Below, piece by piece: positions 56,018-62,152 of a stretch of 64,000 nt of DNA (within the stretch, counting starts at the first letter, position 1; every line of letters begins with the position of its first letter). A program made the translations under genes and the position numbers. The notes under the pieces are model-generated. The model worked only from the letters and a program-made list of their open reading frames with translations. It was not told the DNA's origin and searched no databases. Origin of the DNA: Variovorax paradoxus (GTDB lineage Bacteria > Pseudomonadota > Gammaproteobacteria > Burkholderiales > Burkholderiaceae_C); the NCBI RefSeq assembly GCF_009755665.1, contig NZ_CP046622.1, forward strand, positions 1,922,001 through 1,986,000. Direction: 5' to 3'.

Positions 56018-56054
56018 GGCAGCGGGAATCCCCATTGGGGAAATTCCCGCTGCC
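56018..56054. repeat. Long perfect hairpin after ppsA
   Basis: GGCAGCGGGAAT and ATTCCCGCTGCC are perfect 12-bp arms around a further CCCCA/TGGGG stem. The structure starts about 37 bases past the ppsA stop, but there is no T-run. It may stabilise the ppsA transcript, act as a terminator without a T-tract, or be a dispersed repeat. Confidence 0.7.
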
Positions 56055-56188
56055 GCAGCGCATAAATGAATCAAAATGTGTTCTTTATGCCAGACTTGTG
56101 ACGCTCACGAGGGCGGCAGTCGCTTGAGGGTTGCGCATGGCGAAATTGCCAGTTGCGCAAACCGGCGGTACATCGCGAAAGAAACATC

Positions 56189-56737
56189 ATGATTCTTGTC
56201 AAGACAGAAGCCGGGCAGCAGGTTTTCAAGGACCGTTCTGTGCCGCTTTCGCCGCGCCAGCGCACGGCGTTCATCCTGTTCGACGGCAAGCGCTCGGTCG
56301 ATGAGGTGCTGGCTGCGGGAAACGGCATTGCGCGCGAAGAGATCGACCAGATGGTCGAGTTGGGGCTGCTCCAGCCAGCCGCCGGAAGCAAGGCGACCGC
56401 GGCGCCCAAGCCGCCCGAATCCGTGGCCGCAAGCAAGGCGGCGGCAACCGCCACGCCGCAGCCTTCCGCCGGAAGCAGGGCACCCGAGCCGGCAAAGCCG
56501 AAGCAGGTCGAACCCGCGCCCGCTGCTGCTGGGGGGCGCAGCAGGCAGCAGCGCTACAAGGACGCCTATCCCATTGCTACCCAACTGACCGGAGCGCTCG
56601 GGCTGATGGGCTTCCGGCTCAACCTGCAGGTCGAAGGCACCACGAGCTATGAAGACCTGGTGGCGCTGGCGCCCAAGATTCGCGCTGCGGTGGGCGCCGA
56701 GAAGGCGGCCGCCCTCGATAAGGCCTTGAACGACTGA
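56189..56737 (+). CDS. Conserved hypothetical protein with Ala/Pro linker
   Basis: I do not recognise a named family. From the ATG at 56189 the 182-residue product has an N-terminal domain (residues 1-65, QRTAFILFDGKRSVDEVLAA) that looks like a small winged-helix-type fold. A low-complexity Ala/Pro/Lys linker (about 70-125) precedes a C-terminal helical part (YPIATQLTGALGLMGFRLNL, VALAPKIRAAVG). There is no signal peptide or membrane helix. It lies between ppsA and the ribosomal rpsF operon, in the direction of the latter. Its role is unknown. Confidence 0.7.
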   Translation: MILVKTEAGQQVFKDRSVPLSPRQRTAFILFDGKRSVDEVLAAGNGIAREEIDQMVELGLLQPAAGSKATAAPKPPESVAASKAAATATPQPSAGSRAPEPAKPKQVEPAPAAAGGRSRQQRYKDAYPIATQLTGALGLMGFRLNLQVEGTTSYEDLVALAPKIRAAVGAEKAAALDKALND

Positions 56738-56763
56738 GCGCTGGACCAACGCCGTGCCTATAG

Positions 56764-56772
56764 TGCTACAAT
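56764..56772 (+). promoter_or_regulatory. Extended -10 promoter of the rpsF operon
   Basis: TGCTACAAT matches an extended -10 element (TGnTATAAT with one mismatch). It lies 81 bases before the rpsF ATG. No convincing -35 is visible, as is normal for extended -10 promoters. Confidence 0.6.
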
Positions 56773-56852
56773 AGCCGGCTTTGCCTTGCCACACTGCGCC
56801 CGACGCTGCAGGTGGCTTTTCCTCTTCCACGGAAGAATCCACAAGGAGTGCC

Positions 56853-57227
56853 ATGCGTCACTACGAAATCATTTTGCTGATCCACCCGGATCAGAGCGAA
56901 CAAGTTCCGGCCATGCTGGAGCGCTACAAGGGCCTGATCACGGCCGGCGGCGGCAAAGTCCACCGCGTTGAAGACTGGGGTCGCCGTCAGCTGGCTTACC
57001 AGATCAATAAGCTCAACAAGGCGCACTACCTGTGCGTCAACATTGAAGCCGAACAAGCCGTGATGGGCGAACTCGAACACGCGTTCAAGTTCAACGACGC
57101 CGTGCTGCGCCACCTCACCGTCCAGAAGAAGAAGGCCGAAACCGGTCCTTCGTCGATGATGAAGACGGTCGAGCGCGAAGAAGCCCGCAAGGCCCAGCAG
57201 GCCGAGTACGCCGCCAACAACAGCTGA
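56853..57227 (+). CDS. rpsF: 30S ribosomal protein S6
   Basis: This 124-residue S6 starts [17 protein letters not shown] and has the S6 core ([33 protein letters not shown]). S6 binds S18 on the 30S platform. An AAGGAG precedes the ATG. It opens the classical rpsF-priB-rpsR-rplI operon. Confidence 0.98.
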   Translation: MRHYEIILLIHPDQSEQVPAMLERYKGLITAGGGKVHRVEDWGRRQLAYQINKLNKAHYLCVNIEAEQAVMGELEHAFKFNDAVLRHLTVQKKKAETGPSSMMKTVEREEARKAQQAEYAANNS

Positions 57228-57234
57228 TAGCGGC

Positions 57235-57552
57235 GTGACCGCTGCCGCTGCTGCGGCAACCGGGGTCAATCAGCTCCTGCTGACAGCCTCCGTTGCCGAA
57301 CTCGGAACCTTGCGATACACGCCCGCCGGCCTTCCCGCCATCGACCTGAAGCTCGAACACGAGTCGACGCTTCAGGAGGCAGGAAAAGCCAGGCAGGTGA
57401 AAACGGCCCTCAAGGCCGTTGCGTTCGGCGCCATCGCCGAACGGCTCGCAACGCAGTCGATGGGTAGTCTCTGGTGTTTTCAGGGATTTCTCGCGACACC
57501 GGGCAACGGCAAGCATCCGGTCCTGCACATTCAGGATTTTCAGCAAAATTAA
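57235..57552 (+). CDS. priB: Primosomal replication protein PriB
   Basis: PriB is an OB-fold single-strand-binding protein that works with PriA in restarting stalled forks. The 105-residue product begins at a GTG at 57235 (MTAAAAAATGVNQLLLT) and keeps the OB strands (LRYTPAGLPAIDLKLEH, GSLWCFQGFLATPGNGKHP). The position between rpsF and rpsR is the conserved place. Confidence 0.94.
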   Translation: MTAAAAAATGVNQLLLTASVAELGTLRYTPAGLPAIDLKLEHESTLQEAGKARQVKTALKAVAFGAIAERLATQSMGSLWCFQGFLATPGNGKHPVLHIQDFQQN

Positions 57553-57573
57553 TTTTCGACAAGAGGTCCCCAA

Positions 57574-57855
57574 ATGGCCACGTTCAAGAAATTCAACAAA
57601 GACAAGCGCCCGAAGCGCAACACCCAGTCGCTGCTGTTCAAGCGCAAGCGCTTCTGCCGCTTCACCGTCGCTGGCGTCGAGGAAATCGACTACAAGGACA
57701 TCGACACGCTGCGTGACTTCATCAGCGAAAACGGCAAGATCATTCCCGCACGCCTGACCGGCACGCGCGCGATCTACCAGCGCCAGCTCAACACCGCGAT
57801 CAAGCGCGCACGCTTCCTCGCGATGGTGCCGTACAGCGACCAGCACCGCGTCTAA
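57574..57855 (+). CDS. rpsR: 30S ribosomal protein S18
   Basis: This 93-residue protein shows the S18 signature ([20 protein letters not shown], then [20 protein letters not shown] and [10 protein letters not shown]). S18 pairs with S6. It has a basic N-terminus ([19 protein letters not shown]) and follows priB by 21 bases. Confidence 0.98.
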   Translation: MATFKKFNKDKRPKRNTQSLLFKRKRFCRFTVAGVEEIDYKDIDTLRDFISENGKIIPARLTGTRAIYQRQLNTAIKRARFLAMVPYSDQHRV

Positions 57856-57867
57856 GGAGCAAGCACC

Positions 57868-58320
57868 ATGCAAATTATTCTTCTGGACAAGGTTGTCAAC
57901 GTCGGTGGCCTGGGCGATATCGTCAAGGTCAAGGACGGCTACGCACGCAACTTCCTGATTCCGTCGGGCCGCGCCCGCCGCGCCACCGCTGCCAACAAGG
58001 CCGAATTCGAAGCCAAGCGCGCCGAACTCGAAAAGGCTGCGGCCGCCAAGCTGGCTGAATCGCAAGCCCAGGGCGAAAAGCTCGGCGGCACGACCATCAA
58101 GCTGACCCAAAAGGCTGGCGTCGATGGCCGTCTGTTCGGCTCGGTCACCAACGGCGACATCGCCGAAGAGCTCGGCAAGCAAGGCTACAAGGTTGCCAAG
58201 TCGCAAGTGCGCCTGCCCAACGGCCCGATCAAGGTCGTCGGCGACAGCACCGTGAGCGTTGCGCTGCACACTGACGTGGTGGTCGACATCACCGTGACGG
58301 TCTACGGCGAAACCGCCTGA
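57868..58320 (+). CDS. rplI: 50S ribosomal protein L9
   Basis: This 150-residue two-domain L9 starts [20 protein letters not shown] with the signature [17 protein letters not shown]. The long connecting helix and C-terminal domain ([20 protein letters not shown]) follow. It ends the ribosomal part of the operon, before a terminator. Confidence 0.98.
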   Translation: MQIILLDKVVNVGGLGDIVKVKDGYARNFLIPSGRARRATAANKAEFEAKRAELEKAAAAKLAESQAQGEKLGGTTIKLTQKAGVDGRLFGSVTNGDIAEELGKQGYKVAKSQVRLPNGPIKVVGDSTVSVALHTDVVVDITVTVYGETA

Positions 58321-58349
58321 TCGTTATTGCGGCGCCTTGTGCGCTGCCG

Positions 58350-58380
58350 CAAAAGCCGCCTCCGGGCGGCTTTTGTTTTT
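58350..58380 (+). terminator. Terminator after rplI
   Basis: AAAAGCCGCC and GGCGGCTTTT form a 10-bp stem with a TCCG-type loop, followed by GTTTTT. It separates the rpsF operon from dnaB. Confidence 0.88.
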
Positions 58381-58391
58381 GTGCCTCAGAG

Positions 58392-58444
58392 TTTTCCACT
58401 CCGTTGCACCGGAAGATCACCGTTTATTCACAACCTTGTCCACA
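58392..58444. promoter_or_regulatory. Cluster of DnaA-box-like 9-mers upstream of dnaB
   Basis: Three same-strand 9-mers: TTTTCCACT (58392-58400, one mismatch to TTWTNCACA), TTATTCACA (58424-58432, exact match to TTATNCACA) and TTGTCCACA (58436-58444, one mismatch). The last two are 3 bases apart. All lie within 101 bases of the dnaB ATG. Confidence 0.6.
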
Positions 58445-58492
58445 CGCGCAACGCCGTGCGCGGCTTAGCATGCAGGGTTGCAAGGGAAGTCC

Positions 58493-59899
58493 ATGTCCGC
58501 CGTTTTCTCCTATGCCGACAATGACCCGTCGGCCGATCGCCAGGTCGCCAAACTCCGCATTCCGCCTCACTCGATCGAGGCCGAGTCGAGCGTGCTCGGC
58601 GGCCTGCTGCTCGACAATGGCGCATGGGACCGCATGGGCGACCTGCTGGTCGACGGCGACTTCTACCGCCACGAACACAAGCTCATTTACGCGGCCATCG
58701 GCGGGCTGATCAATGCCAGCAAGCCGGCCGACGTCATTACGGTCTACGAGCAGTTGCAGGGCCTGGGCAAGGCCGAGGAAATCGGCGGGCTGGTCTACCT
58801 GAACTCGCTCGCGCAGTATGTGCCGAGCGCCAGCAACATTCGCCGCTACGCCGAGATCGTGCGCGAGCGCTCCATCCTGCGCAAGCTGGTGTCCGCGAGC
58901 GACGAGATCGCGACCAACGCCTTCAACACGCAGGGCAAGTCGGTCGACAAGATCCTGGACGAGGCCGAGCAGAAGATCTTCAACATCGGCGAAGAAGGCA
59001 CGCGGATGAAGCAGGGCTTCCAGAGCATGGATGCCCTGGTGGTCGAACTGCTCGACCGCGTGACCGAAATGGCCGAGAACCCGAACGACATCACCGGCGT
59101 GCGCACCGGCTTCTACGAGTTCGACAAGATGACTTCGGGCCTGCAGCCGGGCGACATGATCGTGCTGGCCGCGCGTCCCTCCATGGGCAAGACCTCGCTG
59201 GCCATCAACATTGCCGAGCACGTGGCATTGAACGAAGGGCTGCCGGTGGCGGTCTTCTCGATGGAAATGGGTGCCTCGCAGCTGGCGGTGCGTATCGTCG
59301 GCTCGATCGGGCGCATCGACCAGGGGCACCTGCGCACCGGCAAGCTCAGCGACGAAGAGTGGCCGCGCCTGACCGAAGCCATCGAGAAGCTGCGCAACGT
59401 GTCGCTGCACATCGACGAGACGCCGGGCCTCTCTACCAGTGAGCTGAGGGCCAATGCGCGCCGGCTCGCGCGGCAGTACGGGCGCCTCGGCCTGATCGTG
59501 GTCGACTACCTGCAGCTCATGTCGACCAGCATGAGCGGCGACGAGAACCGCGCGACGGCAGTGGGTGAAATCTCCCGCGGCCTGAAGATGCTCGCCAAGG
59601 AGCTCAAGTGCCCAGTGATCGCGCTGTCGCAGTTGAGCCGCGGCGTTGAAAGCCGTACCGACAAGCGCCCCATGATGAGCGACTTGCGCGAATCCGGCGC
59701 TATCGAGCAGGACGCGGACATCATCATGTTCATCTACCGCGACGACTACTACGACAAGAACAGCAAGGAGCCGGGCGTGGCCGAGGTGATCATCAGCAAG
59801 CACCGGAACGGGCCCACGGGCACCGTCAAGCTGGCCTTCCTGAAGCCGCTCACCAAGTTCGAGAATCTGGCCAGCTACGGCAGCAGCGACGACTACTGA
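58493..59899 (+). CDS. dnaB: Replicative DNA helicase DnaB
   Basis: DnaB is the hexameric replication-fork helicase that recruits DnaG primase. The 468-residue product starts MSAVFSYADN at an ATG with GGGAAG upstream (a TTG five codons earlier is less likely). It has the N-terminal DnaG-interaction domain, the Walker A motif ARPSMGKTS at 227-235, FSMEMGASQLAVR, Walker B LIVVDYLQLM and the DR.ES.A..QDAD region (LRESGAIEQDADIIMFIYRDD). Its last bases overlap the convergent WYL regulator by 7 bp. Confidence 0.98.
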   Translation: MSAVFSYADNDPSADRQVAKLRIPPHSIEAESSVLGGLLLDNGAWDRMGDLLVDGDFYRHEHKLIYAAIGGLINASKPADVITVYEQLQGLGKAEEIGGLVYLNSLAQYVPSASNIRRYAEIVRERSILRKLVSASDEIATNAFNTQGKSVDKILDEAEQKIFNIGEEGTRMKQGFQSMDALVVELLDRVTEMAENPNDITGVRTGFYEFDKMTSGLQPGDMIVLAARPSMGKTSLAINIAEHVALNEGLPVAVFSMEMGASQLAVRIVGSIGRIDQGHLRTGKLSDEEWPRLTEAIEKLRNVSLHIDETPGLSTSELRANARRLARQYGRLGLIVVDYLQLMSTSMSGDENRATAVGEISRGLKMLAKELKCPVIALSQLSRGVESRTDKRPMMSDLRESGAIEQDADIIMFIYRDDYYDKNSKEPGVAEVIISKHRNGPTGTVKLAFLKPLTKFENLASYGSSDDY

Positions 59900-60633
59900 C
59901 GCTGCGGACTTGTTGTAGCTGCCGCTGTTTCCTCAGCTTTGCATTCGGCCGCAGCCCGGGCCTTAAGCTGGCGCATCATGTCGGCCAGCGTCTTGCCCGC
60001 TTCGTCGCGAAACCGCTCTGGGAGCACATCGACGGCATCCATGCGGTCGAGGCGAAAACCTCGAAAGTCGCTGCGCAATTCGCACCAGGTCGAAAGCGTC
60101 CAGACCTTGCCCCAGTAGAAGCAGCCGAGCGGACGCACGGTGCGTTCGCTGGCGTCGCCCGATACATCGCGATAGCTTAGGCGCAGCTTTTGATGCGCCT
60201 CCACGGCCTCGCGCAAGATCTGCAGCCTGGCTCGGATGGTGTCGTCCAGGCCCAGCGCGGGCGCGTAGAGCGCCAGCGCCTCAGCCGACACGCGTGCCGC
60301 CGCCGGCAGCACCGAAAGAATCTTGCCCAGCCCCGTTTCGATATTGCGCGCCAGCGCCGGGTCGACCCAGCTCTGCGCCAGCCGGGCCGCAGCGACGAGG
60401 GCGGAGGCCTCTTCCTGGCTGAACATCAGCGGCGGCAGTTCGAAGCCCGCGCCCAGCCGGTAGCCCACGCCGGCTTCGCCTTCGATGGGCACGCCCTGGT
60501 GCTGAAGGTCGGCGACGTCGCGGTACACGGTGCGTTCTGACACTTCCAGGCGCTGCGCCAGGAAGGCGGCCGTGGTGAGCCGGCGGCCGCGAATGATTTG
60601 TACGAGCTGGAACAGGCGGTCAGCGCGGCGCAT
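59893..60633 (-). CDS. YafY/WYL-domain transcriptional regulator
   Basis: This 246-residue protein has an N-terminal winged helix (RADRLFQLVQIIRGRRLTTA with EVSERTVYRDVADLQHQGVPIE) and a WYL sensing domain (KLRLSYRDVSGDASERTVRP, GKVWTLSTWCELRSDFRGFR). YafY-type regulators often control their own operons in response to small molecules or nucleic acids. The start codon overlaps the stop of the MGMT-like gene (ATGA), so it is the last gene of the 59.9-62 kb operon. The C-terminal tail (RAAAECKAEETAAATTSP) is poorly conserved. Confidence 0.9.
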   Translation of the reverse strand: MRRADRLFQLVQIIRGRRLTTAAFLAQRLEVSERTVYRDVADLQHQGVPIEGEAGVGYRLGAGFELPPLMFSQEEASALVAAARLAQSWVDPALARNIETGLGKILSVLPAAARVSAEALALYAPALGLDDTIRARLQILREAVEAHQKLRLSYRDVSGDASERTVRPLGCFYWGKVWTLSTWCELRSDFRGFRLDRMDAVDVLPERFRDEAGKTLADMMRQLKARAAAECKAEETAAATTSPQRQ

Positions 60634-61100
60634 CAGTGTGTCCGAACCAGTTTCTTCGCGAAGTCTTCGACGAAATAGCGCTTGCCGCGCTGGACGACTG
60701 TGTGGCCTTCAGCCTCGAGCTTTGTCATTTGCGCCTCGATGCCGCCGGGGTACTTGGCATTGAGCTCGCCGCCGATCTTGAGCGTTCGCCAGTAAGGCGT
60801 CTCGGCCTCCGCTCGCACGGCTTCTGCGGCCGCATGCGCGACCATGTGCGCAAAGATTGCCGTGGTCACCGTGCAGCCGATGGTGGCACCGTGGCGGACG
60901 GCAATGTTCTCGCCAATGCCAAAGACGGTGGCGAGCCGGCCTTCAGGAACTTCCCGCATCGCTTCTTCGACCTCGCGGGGTGAGGGCGTCGCAATGGTGC
61001 CCTCGCCGTGCCGCTTGCGCAGGGGTGGAGGAATCTCCTTGACGTTCGGCAGGTGAGGGTAGCCGGCGAGCCTGTCGCGCCAGCTCTTCTTGGTGCTCAT
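60633..61100 (-). CDS. MGMT family protein (alkyltransferase-like)
   Basis: This 155-residue protein matches the plan of the O6-alkylguanine transferase DNA-binding domain: PEGRLATVFGIGENIAVRHG, ATIGCTVTTAIF, then TPYWRTLKIGGELNAKYPGG and QMTKLEAEGHTVVQRGKR. The PCHR active-site motif is absent, with TPYWR roughly at the place of the pwhRV segment. It therefore probably recognises damaged DNA or another ligand without the standard transfer reaction. It overlaps the GyrI-like stop and the WYL start. Confidence 0.8.
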   Translation of the reverse strand: MSTKKSWRDRLAGYPHLPNVKEIPPPLRKRHGEGTIATPSPREVEEAMREVPEGRLATVFGIGENIAVRHGATIGCTVTTAIFAHMVAHAAAEAVRAEAETPYWRTLKIGGELNAKYPGGIEAQMTKLEAEGHTVVQRGKRYFVEDFAKKLVRTH

Positions 61101-61546
61101 GAAACTCCGATGTGGATCGCCACTTTGTCAGGCCCGTCGTACGCTTCGAAATCGCTGCGGTAGCGGCGCGTGATTGTGGGGTTTGCCTCGAAATACTGCC
61201 AGATGCGCTGCCAGGTATCGATCACCATGTGCGGCATTTCGCCCTGGCCTGAGAAGACGAGGTAGTCGCCGGCTTCGATGCCGACTGCCGCTGCTCCGTC
61301 CGAGACGGCCACACCCACAGTCACGTCGAAGGCGCCATGGGCGTCGGACTCGTAGCCGGAGTACACGCCGAAGATGCGGGCGTCTTGCGTGCGGTGGGGC
61401 GTCGAGCGGTAGGTCTCTTCCCCGAAGAAGCGATTCCACAACGGGCCGATGCGGGCCGTGGCCGCGTCGTTCTCTTCGCTGTTGGTGGTGCGGACCATGA
61501 GCCCTGCGACCTGAAATTCGCCATGATGCTGGCGGACCGGTTCCAT
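61097..61546 (-). CDS. GyrI-like/effector-binding domain protein
   Basis: This product belongs to the GyrI-like (AraC effector-binding, SOUL-related) superfamily: HHGEFQVAGLMVRTTNSEEN, RIGPLWNRFFGEETYRSTPH, ARIFGVYSGYESDAHGAFDV, and YLVFSGQGEMPHMVIDTWQRIW near the end. Members bind small hydrophobic drugs or inhibit gyrase; none of these roles is shown here. The start at 61546 (MEPVRQHHGE) is chosen for its AGGAG nine bases upstream; an ATG 18 bases earlier (61564) also exists. 149 residues, with the MGMT-like start overlapping its stop. Confidence 0.85.
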   Translation of the reverse strand: MEPVRQHHGEFQVAGLMVRTTNSEENDAATARIGPLWNRFFGEETYRSTPHRTQDARIFGVYSGYESDAHGAFDVTVGVAVSDGAAAVGIEAGDYLVFSGQGEMPHMVIDTWQRIWQYFEANPTITRRYRSDFEAYDGPDKVAIHIGVS

Positions 61547-61618
61547 CTGTTTCTTCTCCTGCATGAATGATGTCTTGATGTTGTTGAGGCCGTGGTGCGA
61601 AGCGCTGCTGCTCGCCAA

Positions 61619-61990
61619 TCATGCAAGGGCATGAAGGCCGACTTCGTTGCCCTCGGTATCGCGCAGATGGGCGATGAAGCCCATGCCCTCGGGCAGTGCC
61701 GATTTGGGCGCCACGATCTGGCCGCCGGCCGCCTCGACGCGGGAAAGCACCGCATCGATGCTCGGCATGCAGTCGAGGTAGATGCGAATGCCGCTGCCTG
61801 CGCGTGCGCTGGCGTTCGCGCCGGCCTGCAGGGCACCGCCCGTGGCCGGATTGTCGTAGGGAAAGACGGCGAGCGTTTCACCGCCGAACTCCTGCCGGCG
61901 CAGCGTGCGGCCAAGAACGGTTTCGTAGAAGGCTTGGGCGCGGTCGATGTCGGCGACCGGAATCTCGAACCAGCTGATGGCGTTTTGCAT
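61619..61990 (-). CDS. VOC family protein (glyoxalase/bleomycin-resistance type)
   Basis: This 123-residue protein has the vicinal oxygen chelate fold: SWFEIPVADIDRAQAFYETVL at the N-terminus, GSGIRIYLDCMPSIDAVLSR, and the C-terminal FIAHLRDTEGNEVGLHALA with a conserved Glu. It is a metal-dependent or binding protein of unknown substrate. It heads the minus-strand operon, with 72 bases to the GyrI-like start, and has a conspicuous inverted repeat 47-82 bases upstream. Confidence 0.9.
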   Translation of the reverse strand: MQNAISWFEIPVADIDRAQAFYETVLGRTLRRQEFGGETLAVFPYDNPATGGALQAGANASARAGSGIRIYLDCMPSIDAVLSRVEAAGGQIVAPKSALPEGMGFIAHLRDTEGNEVGLHALA

Positions 61991-62018
61991 GAAGTGCTCT
62001 CTTTCGTTTGTGCGTTGA

Positions 62019-62072
62019 AGGAGCCTCGATGGTGCGGACAGGCTCCTGACAACGTCGTGTCAGGAGGCTGTC
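62019..62072. promoter_or_regulatory. 15-bp inverted repeat with alternative pairing upstream of the VOC operon
   Basis: GACAGGCTCCTGACA (62037-62051) and TGTCAGGAGGCTGTC (62058-62072) are 14/15 complementary with a 6-base loop. A further AGGAGCCT at 62019-62026 is perfectly complementary to AGGCTCCT inside the first arm (62040-62047), so two mutually exclusive hairpins are possible in the leader. It may be an operator for the WYL regulator or a leader switch. Confidence 0.65.
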
Positions 62073-62082
62073 ACCACGAACG

Positions 62083-62124
62083 AAAAAAAGCCCGCTGATG
62101 CTCCTCGGAGCATGCGCGGGCCTT
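62083..62124 (-). terminator. Rho-independent terminator after phoH
   Basis: On the minus strand AAGGCCCGCGCATGCTCC and its near-complement form a long hairpin ended by TTTTTTT. It ends the phoH transcript before the VOC operon. Confidence 0.88.
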
Positions 62125-62152
62125 GATTGATCGGCGGTCGCGGGAAGGCGGC

